From Campylobacter sp. W0018 (GTDB lineage: Bacteria; Campylobacterota; Campylobacteria; Campylobacterales; Campylobacteraceae): 64,000 nucleotides of DNA. How positions within the stretch are numbered: position 1 is the stretch's first letter; every line of letters starts with the position of its first letter. A program made the position numbers and the translations under genes. The notes beneath the pieces are model-generated. The model saw nothing but the letters and a program-made list of their open reading frames with translations, was not told where the DNA came from and made no database searches. Below, piece by piece: positions 1 through 9,822 of this stretch. The DNA is taken from the NCBI GenBank assembly GCA_020135845.1, contig JACHTQ010000005.1:30517-94516 (forward strand), written 5' to 3'.

Positions 1-558
1 TTTTGCTTTTCCAAAAAGTTCATTAACGATCTCATAAGCATTTCCAATGGAACCAATTTTTAATTCTTTAGTTTTTCCAAAAAATTCCAAACAAGCTCCA
101 CAACTTATAATTTCAACTCCTAAATTTTCCAATTCTTTCATTATTTTATGTGCTTTATGATTTTCATCAGTATTTACTAAAACACTTTCATTAACGCAAA
201 TAATTTTATCAGGAATATTTTCAATATCTTTTAAAGTATCTAAAAAACCGACAAATAAATTTTCTCCTAACTCTCCATGACCTACTTTATCGGTTTTTAA
301 AAACAAAACACTATATTCATTAGGATTAGTTTTATTTAAATCAACTTCTTTTTTTTTAACACAAATGATAATTTCATCCTGATATTCTTTAAAAGTCGGA
401 TTTAAATTTAAAGAGTTTAAAAATTTCAAAACATTATTTTTAGAGATAATGGAATTTAAAACAATTTCTAAGTTTTCTTCATTATTTAGATTCTCAAGAG
501 CTTTTTTTGTTTCAACGACAGGTTTAGGACAATCAAGATCTTTACAATCAATTCTCAT
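1..558 (-). CDS. yedF: Selenium metabolism protein YedF (3' end cut by window)
   Basis: The minus strand is open from an ATG at 558 to the window edge, 186 codons with no stop, so the C-terminus is missing. The N-terminal part has the TusA/SirA-like start MRIDCKDLDCPKPVVET with its CPKP motif. The C-terminal part has a CGACLEFFG motif typical of the DsrE-like half of YedF. YedF-type proteins usually lie beside selD in selenium-using bacteria, and in C. jejuni I recall selD as the next gene, which would be outside this window. The link to selenium is supported here by the selenocysteine codon in fdhA about 7 kb away. Exact biochemical role is not established by the sequence. Confidence 0.85.
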   Translation of the reverse strand, partial: MRIDCKDLDCPKPVVETKKALENLNNEENLEIVLNSIISKNNVLKFLNSLNLNPTFKEYQDEIIICVKKKEVDLNKTNPNEYSVLFLKTDKVGHGELGENLFVGFLDTLKDIENIPDKIICVNESVLVNTDENHKAHKIMKELENLGVEIISCGACLEFFGKTKELKIGSIGNAYEIVNELFGKAK

Positions 559-571
559 TGCTTTTCCTTAA

Positions 572-605
572 TAAAATTATACTTAAAAAATTAAGTATAA
601 TTTTA
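572..605. terminator. Perfect AT-rich hairpin between tlp1 and yedF
   Basis: A perfect 15-bp inverted repeat (572-586 and 591-605) encloses a 4-base loop. It lies downstream of the tlp1 stop and ends only 13 bases before the yedF ATG, directly beside its AAGGA ribosome-binding site. It is probably the tlp1 terminator, but it contains no G/C-rich core and could also affect yedF translation. Confidence 0.55.
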
Positions 606-636
606 TTTAGATAATCTTGTAATTACTCTTAAATTT

Positions 637-2742
637 TTAAAATTTCTTTTTATTTACGTCTTCTAAAATAGCACTAGCTATATGATTAACCTTACTTGTA
701 ATTTGATTAGTTGCATTAGCAATTTCAGCATTTTCTTTTGTAACAGCTTCAAGTTGCATGATGGTGTCGTTAATTTGAGTGATTCCAAGGGTTTGTTCCT
801 TTACAGACTCTGCAACTTCATTGATATTTTGAACCAATATATTAATATTTGCCTCAATTTCATTCAACGATTTTGCAGTTCTTTCAGCAAGTTGTCTTAC
901 TTCATCAGCTACAACAGCAAAACCGCGTCCATGTTCTCCAGCACGTGCAGCTTCTATAGCTGCATTAAGTGCCAAAAGATTCGTTTGCTCTGCGATATCT
1001 TTAATAACACTAGCTATATTTCTAATATCATTAACTTGACTTGTAACTTCTAAAGTTCTACCATTGATATTTTGCATAGAATGGCTTATTTGTTCTATAG
1101 TTGCAGCACTTTGCTCAAGTGACTGCGCTTGAGTATCTGAACTTTCTGTTAATTTTTGCATTGAAGCTTTTAATTCTTCAGATTGAGAAGCCAATTCTTT
1201 AGAAAATTGCGAAGACGTTATAAGCATTTTTCTAATTTCTTCCCCTAAAATATTTGTTGTAAGCTCAACTTGTCCTTGAGCATTATCCACTGAAATGCTA
1301 AAATCAAGCGCCTTATAGCTATCAAAGACTCTATTAATTTTATTCATATCAGAACCAATTTTATTTTGCAATACATCGAGCATTCTATTTAAAACATTTT
1401 TAAGTTCAACTAATTGAGGGTTAATAGGAATTTTAGAAATTCTTGTTCTAAAATTTCCACCCTCAATTTCTTTAACAGTTTGAACAGATTCATCAACTGC
1501 TTCTTGATCTTGCTTTAATGAATTGCGAGTTTTTTCAACATTTTCATTGATCATTCTTCCCATAGAACCAATTTCATCATTAGCATAAATTTCTATAGGT
1601 TTAAGTTCTATTTTTTCATAATTTAAAAATTTAAAGAATGATTCTAGGGATTTTAAAATAATTGGAAGTCTAATTCCAACAATTCTCCTAACACAATAAT
1701 ACACTACAGCTAAAACTATAAGAACAAAAGCTACAGAAGATCCAATAATAAGCATTTGAAGTTTTCTTAAAGGCGCAAAAATAGAATCTTTTGGTGCTGT
1801 TACCATGATACTCCAGGTAGAATCTCCGGCCTTAAAGCTGCTTAAGCTTGCGTAAGAGTCATCATTTGTCGAAGCAACATAATTAAAAATTCCATTTTTT
1901 CCCTCAGATAAAGCTCTATAAACTTCTTCTGTTTGTTCTCCTCTATTGTTAACCTTTATAAGATTTTGAAGAATTAAATTTTTATTAGGATGTACGGCTA
2001 TATAACCTTTAGAATTTAATAAAACATTTAATTGTCCATTAAAAAGGAATGATTTCTTATCAAGTAAATAATTTGCGATATTTTCAAAATCTAGAACTAA
2101 ACCTACAACACCTACGAGTTTATTTTTTTTGCCAAAAATTGGCATAGCCAAATTCATACCATCAAAAGGTTTACCACTTAAATTCATTTTTATAGCCTGA
2201 CCGATATAAATTTGATCTTCTCCATATTTAGCATTTTTTATAATATCTTGCACCACAGAAAAATTTACAATATCATCTACAGATTGTAAAACTTCAATTC
2301 CTCCACGTTTTTTAATATCTTCATCTGTATATAAAATAACAAAATTACCATTTTTGGTATTAAAAAATTTACTTTCATCTTTAAAGTATGCTGGTGGATC
2401 TAATAAATAAAGATAAGTATAGCTTGCATAAGCACTATTATCAAAAAGATTAATAAGAACATTTGTGATGTTATCGATATCCCAATCATCTTTATCAGTT
2501 GATTTAAACATATCTGTTAATGTATAAGCTTCACTTTTATTCAAAGCTATCATTTCATTAAATATACCTTGAGTATGGGTGGCATATTCTTTAGAAGTTG
2601 CAGAAATAATGCTTTCAGTATTTTTAGCAATATTCTGACTTACTTGATCTGTAATTAAAAAAATTAAAAATATTAAACCTAATATCACAACAATTGCAAC
2701 TGACAAAATAAGTTTTGAAGCAATATTTAAAGACTTAAACAT
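637..2742 (-). CDS. tlp1: Methyl-accepting chemotaxis receptor Tlp1 (aspartate receptor CcaA)
   Basis: A 701-residue transducer. A membrane segment at about residues 10-32 and a second at about 330-352 flank a periplasmic sensor of about 300 residues, which looks like a double-Cache (dCACHE) domain. A HAMP-like linker follows, then a cytoplasmic signalling domain with the highly conserved hairpin tip [18 protein letters not shown] near residues 590-610. In C. jejuni the protein at this position next to the fdh operon is the aspartate receptor Tlp1/CcaA. The ligand is assigned from orthology, not from residues I can verify. It is a single gene, with an intergenic gap on each side and a hairpin after its stop. 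The frame is intact. Confidence 0.9.
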   Translation of the reverse strand: MFKSLNIASKLILSVAIVVILGLIFLIFLITDQVSQNIAKNTESIISATSKEYATHTQGIFNEMIALNKSEAYTLTDMFKSTDKDDWDIDNITNVLINLFDNSAYASYTYLYLLDPPAYFKDESKFFNTKNGNFVILYTDEDIKKRGGIEVLQSVDDIVNFSVVQDIIKNAKYGEDQIYIGQAIKMNLSGKPFDGMNLAMPIFGKKNKLVGVVGLVLDFENIANYLLDKKSFLFNGQLNVLLNSKGYIAVHPNKNLILQNLIKVNNRGEQTEEVYRALSEGKNGIFNYVASTNDDSYASLSSFKAGDSTWSIMVTAPKDSIFAPLRKLQMLIIGSSVAFVLIVLAVVYYCVRRIVGIRLPIILKSLESFFKFLNYEKIELKPIEIYANDEIGSMGRMINENVEKTRNSLKQDQEAVDESVQTVKEIEGGNFRTRISKIPINPQLVELKNVLNRMLDVLQNKIGSDMNKINRVFDSYKALDFSISVDNAQGQVELTTNILGEEIRKMLITSSQFSKELASQSEELKASMQKLTESSDTQAQSLEQSAATIEQISHSMQNINGRTLEVTSQVNDIRNIASVIKDIAEQTNLLALNAAIEAARAGEHGRGFAVVADEVRQLAERTAKSLNEIEANINILVQNINEVAESVKEQTLGITQINDTIMQLEAVTKENAEIANATNQITSKVNHIASAILEDVNKKKF

Positions 2743-2830
2743 TTGATTTACAACCTCATCTAAATTATATTTAAAAATTTATAGTTAAATTATATTATTT
2801 TTTATAACAAAATAAGCTTAAAAGAAAAAA

Positions 2831-3562
2831 TTAATTTTTTTTATGTTTTAAAAATAATTCCTTAAAACGTTTATTAGCATATTCTTCTATATCTTTTTGC
2901 AAAAGAGCAAAATTCTCCATCAGTTCTATAGCCCTAGGAGTTAATTTTGTCCCTGATTCTTTCGATCTTCCTTGTCTTGTACTTACTAAAATTTCTTGAG
3001 AATTTTTTTGCAAAACCTGTAGATGCATCCATGCTTTTTTATAATTTATTCCCATCAGTTTAGAAGCATGCAATAAACTTCCCGTTTGTCCTATTAGTTC
3101 CAAAAGTTCAGTTTTTCCTTTACCAAAAAGCAAGTCTCCATCTGAATTTTCAATCCAAGTTTTAGTTCTAATAATAAATTGCTTCCCTTTTTTCTCCTTG
3201 AAACAACCGAGTTTGCAATATTTCACATCAATTTTATATGCCTTTAAAGCCGAACGCATGCTTTTTAAACCGCAACTTTTTTGAGCAATATCTCTAGCTT
3301 CTTCACAAAAAATTCTTCTTTTATGATCAAGCTTTGGTTCTAATTCTTTTAAGACTTCAATTTTTCCTTTTTCAAAATCCAAATGTCCAAATTGACCTAA
3401 TTCACAATTATCAATTCTGATATTATTTTCATTGGCAAGTTTGCCTATTTCTTCAATATTTTTTGAGAATTTTTTTGCTATTTTAAAAGCTGTTCCGCAA
3501 TCTAATTTTTCATTGCTATTTAGCATTTCTTTCATATAAGAGAGTATTTTTTTATCATCCAT
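2831..3562 (-). CDS. modE: ModE-like molybdate/tungstate-responsive regulator
   Basis: A 243-residue regulator. The start ATG at 3562 is chosen because it overlaps the fdhD stop by 8 bases; an upstream start at 3616 would run 62 bases into fdhD. The second half holds the ModE winged-helix domain (GKGKTELLELIGQTGSLLHA, then KLMGINYKKAWMHLQVL, then the SGTKLTPRA segment). The first 120 residues are a separate Cys-containing region with CELGQFG and CKLGCF repeats that I do not recognise as a known ligand domain. There is no C-terminal MopI-type molybdate-binding pair. In C. jejuni a ModE-like protein of this locus controls Mo and W transport genes; tupABC in this window are likely targets. Last gene of the fdh operon. 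Confidence 0.85.
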   Translation of the reverse strand: MDDKKILSYMKEMLNSNEKLDCGTAFKIAKKFSKNIEEIGKLANENNIRIDNCELGQFGHLDFEKGKIEVLKELEPKLDHKRRIFCEEARDIAQKSCGLKSMRSALKAYKIDVKYCKLGCFKEKKGKQFIIRTKTWIENSDGDLLFGKGKTELLELIGQTGSLLHASKLMGINYKKAWMHLQVLQKNSQEILVSTRQGRSKESGTKLTPRAIELMENFALLQKDIEEYANKRFKELFLKHKKN

Positions 3563-4337
3563 GAATTCGAAAATCTCCACTATAAATATTGATCTTATCT
3601 TCTCTTGCAAAACCACAAAGGCTTAAGTCAAATTTTCTTGCTATCATCACACCCAAGCAAGTAGGAGCCGTTCTTGAAACCAAAATCGGTACTCTATGCA
3701 TAATCGTCTTAGCAACCATTTCAGAACTTAAACGACCGCTTACCATTAAAAAACACTGATCAAGATTAACTCCAGCCAATCTTGCCTTTCCTAAAGCCTT
3801 ATCTATGGTATTATGCTGAGCGATATCTTCTCCGATAAAAAACGTTTTTTCATCAAAAAAAAGCTTAGCTGTATGCACACATCCTGTTTTTTCATATAAA
3901 TCACATTGAGTATAAAATTGACTCATTTGTTTTAAAATATAATCTTTACTAAATTGAGCTTTAGAAGATATTTTCATGGCTTCAATATTTTCTATATCAA
4001 TATTAGCCGTGTGCGCTCTCCCGCAACCACTGATCACAACTCCTTGGGAATTGAGTTTAGCAAGATTTTCTTGATCAATTTTTGCTTCAATATATACACT
4101 CATGCCATCATCTTTACTTTCAATTTTTTGAATATCCTCCACTCTAGCAATGATGTTTTCACTCATCAAATACCCAACCGCTAAGGCTTGTTCATCAACA
4201 GGTGTTGCCATTAAAGCACCGATTCTTTCACTATTGATAAAAATTTCAAGCTTGATTTCACGTACTAAAGTATCATCACAAGCAAAAGCTTCATCGCCTT
4301 TGTATTTTAAAATTTGAGTTGTAAATAAAGGTTCCAT
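3555..4337 (-). CDS. fdhD: Formate dehydrogenase accessory sulfurtransferase FdhD
   Basis: A 260-residue FdhD protein. In E. coli FdhD passes sulfur from IscS to the molybdenum cofactor of formate dehydrogenase, so this gene fits its place after fdhABC. Recognisable family segments are the ISGCGRAH loop near residue 105, the GCVHTAKLF and GEDIAQHNTIDKALGKA segments in the middle, and the SGRLSSEMV and SRTAPT segments near the end. The family usually has a CxxC-type loop; here I see only one Cys in that loop. Twenty-one bases separate it from fdhC upstream, and its stop overlaps the modE start, indicating translational coupling. Confidence 0.93.
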   Translation of the reverse strand: MEPLFTTQILKYKGDEAFACDDTLVREIKLEIFINSERIGALMATPVDEQALAVGYLMSENIIARVEDIQKIESKDDGMSVYIEAKIDQENLAKLNSQGVVISGCGRAHTANIDIENIEAMKISSKAQFSKDYILKQMSQFYTQCDLYEKTGCVHTAKLFFDEKTFFIGEDIAQHNTIDKALGKARLAGVNLDQCFLMVSGRLSSEMVAKTIMHRVPILVSRTAPTCLGVMIARKFDLSLCGFAREDKINIYSGDFRIHG

Positions 4338-4358
4338 CGATACTCCATTAAAAAATTA

Positions 4359-5255
4359 TCAAACTTTCTTTTTATCCTCAAGTTCTTTATACCAATAATG
4401 ATGTAAAATATAAACCTCTTCTTCTTCCTTGTAACCAGTGATCATAGAATGGATACTTCCTTTGATTGCAAAAACAGCCATGTAAATATGCACTCCAAAA
4501 AATACTACACATACAATGCCTAAAATATTATGTACTATAGCAGAAATCCTTAAAAGTTCTATTTGGGTTAAACCTAAAAAATTTTGAATCACAACAGAGT
4601 CAAAATCCACAAAGTACATAAATAAACCTGTAACAATCATCAAAAAGCCGCCAAATACAGCAATATAATACCAAGTTTTTTGACCAAAATTAAACTTACC
4701 TGCAGGAATTGGCTTTTTAACTTTGCTTAAATAACCCCCAACAATCATAAGCCATTTAATATCATAACTTGCGGGAAGCATTCTTCTAATCCAGCATAAA
4801 AACATTGGAATGATAGAAATGATAAATAAAATCATCGCCAAAGCATGTAAATTTTTACAAATTCTAACAAAATTTCCACCCCCAAAAGTAGATCCAAACA
4901 TCATAATTAGCCCAGTAGGGATTAAAATAATCCAAGAAAGAGCCGCAATAAAATGAAAAATTCTTTCAAATAAGCTAAAAGTGTAAATTTTCTTTCCATT
5001 ATGAGAAAATTGCTTTGGCCCAATCACCATATAATGCAAAGCAAAAGCACTCAAAGCAGCGATAATGGCAATTAAAGCAATCGTTGCAATATATTCTCCT
5101 TGCAAACTCGTCCAAAATTGACCAAAAGTATGATAATTTGGAATATTACTGATTCGATGATGATCCCATATTTGTGTATCTTGTCCCATTCTTTCTTCGC
5201 CATAAGCTAATAAATTTACAAAACAAGAAAAAAGCAAGATAAACATTTTTTTCAT
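4359..5255 (-). CDS. fdhC: Formate dehydrogenase cytochrome b subunit FdhC
   Basis: A 298-residue membrane subunit that anchors formate dehydrogenase and passes electrons from the iron-sulfur subunit to menaquinone. The start at 5255 is chosen because its ATGA overlaps the fdhB stop; it gives a cleavable-looking signal (MKKMFILLFSCFVNLLAYG). Four later hydrophobic segments, at about residues 50-70, 95-120, 135-155 and 205-265, carry His residues suited to b-haem ligation (for example FHFIAAL, HNILG and GVHIYMAVF). It matches the gamma subunit family (FdnI/FdoI-like). It is the third structural gene of the operon, followed 21 bases later by fdhD. Confidence 0.92.
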   Translation of the reverse strand: MKKMFILLFSCFVNLLAYGEERMGQDTQIWDHHRISNIPNYHTFGQFWTSLQGEYIATIALIAIIAALSAFALHYMVIGPKQFSHNGKKIYTFSLFERIFHFIAALSWIILIPTGLIMMFGSTFGGGNFVRICKNLHALAMILFIISIIPMFLCWIRRMLPASYDIKWLMIVGGYLSKVKKPIPAGKFNFGQKTWYYIAVFGGFLMIVTGLFMYFVDFDSVVIQNFLGLTQIELLRISAIVHNILGIVCVVFFGVHIYMAVFAIKGSIHSMITGYKEEEEVYILHHYWYKELEDKKKV

Positions 5256-5893
5256 AAACGTTCCTTTCCTATATAGGCGATTTTCCATTCTATACTTTCT
5301 TTAGGTGAAGCAATGCCATAGTTTCTATTATTAAGTCTATTTTGATAAATTTCTTCGATTTTCGAACTTTCGCCCACCAATAAAGCCTTAGTTGAACACA
5401 TAGCCGCGCACACCGGTACTTTACCTTCTGCGATACGATTTTGTCCATAAAGCTCTCTTTCTTTTTGTGAATTTGTTTCTTCTGGACCACCTGCGCACAT
5501 TGTACATTTATCCATGATGCCTTTATTGCCAAAAGCACTATCTTTTGGAAACTGTGGAGCACCAAAAGGACAAGCATACAAGCAATAACCACAGCCTATA
5601 CAAATTTCTTTATCGTGCAAAACAATACCATCAGCACGTATATAAAAACAATCCACAGGGCAAACAATAGAGCAAGGTGCATCATCACAATGCATACAAG
5701 AAATAGAAGTTGAAACTTCTTTTCCTTGCACGCCTTCATTAAGAGTGATCACGCGGCGGCGGCGGATATTAATAGGAAGTTCATGAGCCTCATCGCAAGC
5801 AACCGCACAACCATTACAATCAATACAACGTTCATTATCGCAAAAGAATTTTAAACGATCTTTTTCTAAATTTATAAAATTTTCTTTACTCAT
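5252..5893 (-). CDS. fdhB: Formate dehydrogenase iron-sulfur subunit FdhB
   Basis: A 213-residue ferredoxin-like electron-transfer subunit with four Cys-rich clusters: CIDCNGCAVAC near residue 20, CMHCDDAPCSIVC near 65, CIGCGYCLYAC near 97 and CTMC with CAAMC further on. This is the usual four [4Fe-4S] layout of the FdnH/HybA type. It passes electrons from the molybdopterin subunit FdhA to cytochrome FdhC. It has no Tat signal of its own, as expected if it is exported with FdhA. Its ATG overlaps the fdhA stop and its stop overlaps the fdhC start (ATGA in both cases), so the three subunits are translationally coupled. Confidence 0.94.
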   Translation of the reverse strand: MSKENFINLEKDRLKFFCDNERCIDCNGCAVACDEAHELPINIRRRRVITLNEGVQGKEVSTSISCMHCDDAPCSIVCPVDCFYIRADGIVLHDKEICIGCGYCLYACPFGAPQFPKDSAFGNKGIMDKCTMCAGGPEETNSQKERELYGQNRIAEGKVPVCAAMCSTKALLVGESSKIEEIYQNRLNNRNYGIASPKESIEWKIAYIGKERL

Positions 5894-8688
5894 TCTCCAT
5901 CCTTAGAAATGCGACAAAGTCCGCCTTTGGTTTCTGGAATTTGACACATAATATCATAACCATAATTTGTAATTGTATTGGCACTCTCTCCGTTCACATA
6001 AGGCTTAGTTCCTTCAGGAAAATTATGGGTTAAATCCACCCCTTGCATTACTCCAGTAAAATGAAAAGGTAAGAAAATCATTTCTTTTGCAATACCTGGA
6101 TTGAGTTTCACCCTAACATAAATTTTTGTTCCCTCTGGAGAATGAATCCAAATCATATCCCCTTTTTGGATATTTTTTTCTTTTGCAAGCTCTGGATTGA
6201 TCTCACAAAACATTTCAGGCGTTAAACGTGAAAGATACATAGAAGCTCTATTTTCCATACCCGCACCATTTAGATTAACAAGCCTTGCTGTGATAAGATT
6301 GAGTGGAAATTCCTTAGAATAATCCTTAGCCTTTTGCACAGAAATAAATTTTGTATCCACGCGATAAAGTGCCTTTTGATCTTCAAAAGTAGGATATTTT
6401 TGTACCAAATCATTTCTTGGAGAATGAAGAGGTTCTCGGTGAAGTGGAATTTTATCTTTAAAAGTCCAAACAATAGCTCTAGCTTTAGCATTACCATAAG
6501 GAACTATGCCTTTTTCCATACATTTATTTGCGATAATATTACTATCATCATAAGACCAGGTTGCGCCCATTTTTTCTTTTTCTTCAGCACTTAAAGTAAT
6601 TCCTAAAATTTTTTCAATATTTTCTTTAGTGATTTGTGGATAACCTGTATCAATTGGAGAATTTAAAGGCGCATTTTTAGCTAATAAACTTTCACCTTCG
6701 TATTCAAGCCCAAAATTATTTCTAAAGCCCATACCACCTTTTGCTACTTCAACATCTACATTATAAAGCACAGGAGTTCCTGGGTGTTTATCACTCCAGC
6801 AAGGCCAAGGAAGTCCGTAATATTCACCATCAACCTCATCTTTTCCCTCTAAAGTGACTTCGTTAAATTTATCCCAATTTAAAGTATGTTTTTTAAGTCT
6901 TTCAGGACTCCAACCATTTAAACCTATACTTCTAACCGCTCTAGCAATTTCTTTTGTAGCATTTTCAGGCCAAACAATCTCGCCTTTTTCATCTCGCAAA
7001 GTTTTAGTGAAATCTTCATAAAAGCCAAGCTTTTTAGCAAGTTCAAATAAAATTTCTTGATCTTCCATGCTCTCATAAAGTGGATCAACAACCTTAAATC
7101 TCCATTGCGCACTACGATTAGTCGCAGTTACACTTCCACTGGTTTCAAATTGAGTTGCAGCCGGTAAAAGATAAATTCCATCTTTTCTTTCTGCGATAAT
7201 ACCTGCTTCATTTACAAAAGGATCTGCTAAAACCAAAAGCTCTAAAGCCTCTAAACCCTCTTTGACTTTAGCTTGCTGTGCGGTTGAAGTAATACCATTT
7301 CCCAAAACAACTAAAGCTTTTAAAGGCGTTTCTGCATTATCAACTTTATCATTTCCATCTTTGCCATTTAAAGCTGCTGCCCACCATCTAGCAAGAGAAA
7401 GTCCGGTTTTATGCATCCAATCTTTGCTGACAAAATTTCCTAAAAGCCATTCATAATCCACGCCCCAAATTTTAGCATAATACCTCCAAGTCGCTTCATT
7501 TAAAGGATAATAACCTGGTAAATTTTCACTCAAACAAGCCATATCCGATGCACCTTGAACGTTATCATGACCACGTAAGATATTAACCCCGCCGCCAAAT
7601 TTACCTATGTTTCCAAGTACCATCTGTAAAATAGGAGCTAAACGCGTATTTGAAGTTCCTACAGAATGTTGAGTTAAACCCATGGCCCATACTAAAGTAG
7701 TCGGTTTATTTTTAGCCACTTCATGAGTGATCTCTACCAAAAGCTCTTTAGAAATTCCTGTGACATTTTCAACTTCTTCCGCTGTCCATTTTGCAGCTTC
7801 TTCACGAATTTTATCGATTCCAAAAACCCTTTCATCGATATATTTTGTATCCTCTAAACCCTCATCAAAAATAATCTTTAACATTCCATACATAAAAGCT
7901 ATATCAGTTCCTGGACGAATTCTTGCGTAAATATCCGCCTTTGCCGCACTTTTTGTAAATCTAGGATCTACAACAATAAGCTTAGCACCCTTTTCTTTAG
8001 CTTTTAAGAAATGCCTAAAACCTACTGGATGATTAACCGCAGGATTTGCGCCAATAACAATAATGCACTTACTTTTTTGTATATCTCCAAGATGGTTTGT
8101 CATAGCGCCATAACCAAATGTATTCGCCACACCGGCGACTGTTGCGCTGTGTCAAATTCGAGCTTGATGATCTACGTTATTGGTTCCAAAAAATGCTGCA
8201 AATTTCCTTATATAATAAGCTTGTTCGTTATTGAGCTTAGCAGATCCCAAAAACATCACGCTTTCTGGATTTTCTTTACGATAAGCGGCAAGTTTTTCTC
8301 CGATCTCACTTAAAGCTTGTTCATAAGAAATGCGTTTCCACTCTCCATTTTCTTTTTTCATAGGATATTTTAAACGCACATGAGAACGTACCATATCAAT
8401 CATATCAGATCCTTTACAGCAGTGCCCGCCTAAACTTATTGGATGATCTTGAGCGATTTCTTGACGCACCCAAACTCCATTTTGCACTTCAGCAATGATG
8501 CCGCAACCTACAGAGCAAGCTGTACAGATTGTCTTAATTTTTTTGCTTCCCTCAAACGCTTCTTTTAATTCAGCCTTGCTTGCTTCTCTAAGATTTTCAC
8601 TTCTTGCAAGCAAAGGGGTAGCTAAACTTGAAAGAGCCGCCATTTTTAGAAAATTACGACGATTAAGTTTTATATCAACACTTGACAT
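5890..8688 (-). CDS. fdhA: Formate dehydrogenase catalytic subunit FdhA, selenoprotein with in-frame UGA
   Basis: A 932-residue molybdopterin oxidoreductase read through an in-frame TGA at 8152-8154 (codon 179). The two halves share one frame and the junction reads DHQARI-U-HSATVAGVANTFGYG, the formate dehydrogenase active-site context where U is selenocysteine. The N-terminus has a Tat signal (RRNFLKMAALSS), followed by a CTACSVGCG cluster for one [4Fe-4S]. The GYPQITKEN-to-KGGLC part is the molybdopterin-binding C-terminus. A hairpin just after the UGA resembles a bacterial SECIS element. The enzyme oxidises periplasmic formate to CO2. Its ATG overlaps the stop of the small Tat gene upstream (TAATG). 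Without selenocysteine insertion the product would end at residue 178. Confidence 0.95.
8124..8154 (-). promoter_or_regulatory. Selenocysteine UGA and bacterial SECIS-like hairpin
   Basis: UGA lies at 8154-8152 on the minus strand. Thirteen bases later a 5-bp stem (TCGCC at 8138-8134, GGCGA at 8128-8124) closes a GGTGT loop. From memory the E. coli fdhF element also has its GGUCU loop 18 bases after the UGA, the same spacing as here. SelB would bind this loop. Confidence 0.8.
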
Positions 8689-8876
8689 TATTCAGCCTTT
8701 GTATAATAATTTTCCCAATTTGCACTTCTTTGAAAAAGTACTTCTTTTTTCTTACTTCTACCTTTTACTACATCTTTATTTTCTTCTTTAGCAAAAACTA
8801 AACCAGCACTAGGCAATAAACTAGCACTTCCTAAAGCCAAAGCGGATTTTTTAAGAAATTCTCTACGATTTTGCAC
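8688..8876 (-). CDS. Small Tat-signal protein of the formate dehydrogenase operon
   Basis: A 62-residue protein that begins with a Tat signal (NRREFLKKSALALGSASLL) and continues with a short charged tail. It matches the small twin-arginine proteins that precede fdhA in many epsilonproteobacteria (C. jejuni Cj1513c type). Its role is not known; a part in export or assembly of FdhA is an inference from position and Tat signal. Its stop overlaps the fdhA start in TAATG, and its start overlaps the end of the chaperone gene by 14 bases. No cofactor-binding residues are visible. Confidence 0.8.
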   Translation of the reverse strand: MQNRREFLKKSALALGSASLLPSAGLVFAKEENKDVVKGRSKKKEVLFQRSANWENYYTKAE

Positions 8877-9546
8877 TCATCCTCCTTTTTTTATTGGTTT
8901 CTCTTCTTAAAATTTCAGATCTTGAAAGATCGTTTTGAACTTTTTTAGAAGTGGTTTTTAAAACTTTACCAAGATCAAAACAAGATCTTTCAAATTCTAT
9001 AAAAGTTGCAAGTATCTTGGCTATTTCTTTATATAAATACGCTTTTTTATGCTCTAAAATTAGCGTGATAAATTCATCAATATTTTGATGAATAAGTTTT
9101 TGAAATAACTCCTTAGCCAAATCGTCTTCTTTTAACTTTAAAAACTCACTCATCAATAAAAAACAAAATCCTATATTATCTTCACTCTCTTTAAATTTCA
9201 TTTCATTGCGTCTTAAAATACTTTTTGAAAGAATTTCTCTTACACAAAGTAAGGCTTTTGAATTTTCAAAACCTTCTTCAAGATATGAAAATGTCATAGG
9301 AATAGCACTTTTTAAAGATAAGAAAAGCTCTTCGTATTCTTTAAAAAATAACTCCAAGTTTTTTTGCGAATTTTGCAATAACAAATCAAAACTATCTAAC
9401 AAATTTTCATCAAACAAATTTTCTTTCATTACATCCAAACAACGATGTAAAGAATCTAAGTGCTGTTTAGAAAAAGAAAAAACAAAAAGATCACCAAAAA
9501 ATTGATAATAAAGACTTCTTGCCAATCTCAATTGCTCTAAATTCAT
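8863..9546 (-). CDS. TorD/DmsD-family chaperone for formate dehydrogenase
   Basis: A 227-residue, largely helical, acidic protein of the length and pattern of TorD-like redox-enzyme chaperones, with a YEELFLSLKSAIPMTFSYLE segment near the centre that resembles the family Y-x-x-L-F and P-x-x-S-x-Y motifs. These proteins hold the cytoplasmic apo-enzyme and its Tat signal until the molybdenum cofactor is inserted. As first gene of the fdh operon it most likely serves FdhA. The family is weakly conserved, so the call rests partly on position (C. jejuni Cj1514c). About 275 bases of AT-rich non-coding sequence precede it and must hold the operon promoter. Confidence 0.75.
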   Translation of the reverse strand: MNLEQLRLARSLYYQFFGDLFVFSFSKQHLDSLHRCLDVMKENLFDENLLDSFDLLLQNSQKNLELFFKEYEELFLSLKSAIPMTFSYLEEGFENSKALLCVREILSKSILRRNEMKFKESEDNIGFCFLLMSEFLKLKEDDLAKELFQKLIHQNIDEFITLILEHKKAYLYKEIAKILATFIEFERSCFDLGKVLKTTSKKVQNDLSRSEILRRETNKKRRMSAKS

Positions 9547-9822
9547 AAATCAATCCCTAAGAAAATTTAGATTGTAGAAATAAAACAGGCTTTATTATGC
9601 AAATACGACTTAATATAGTCTTTTAAATCCTATTTTAATAGATTTTATCTTATTATGATTTGAGTTAAAAAAAACTGAATTTTAAAAATTTTTAATACAA
9701 ACAATCGTTAAAAATAAGAAAAATTCATTGTTTATAAAAGTATAAAATATCAAAAATCAAAATAAAAAAATATCAGTACATTTTAAAATAAAAAATATTT
9801 TATGCAAAATAGAAATAATAAA

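Noticed and set aside
3563-3616. Upstream start of modE
   Set aside because: It would overlap fdhD by 62 bases and has no better ribosome site than the ATG that overlaps the fdhD stop.
5890-8130. Separate 746-residue gene starting inside fdhA
   Set aside because: The upstream part is in the same frame and is joined by the selenocysteine UGA; the start there is only a GTG Val codon within the conserved ATVAGVANTFGYG context.
8011-8313. Antisense open frame over fdhA
   Set aside because: It is a shadow of conserved coding sequence on the other strand with no start site or recognisable protein.
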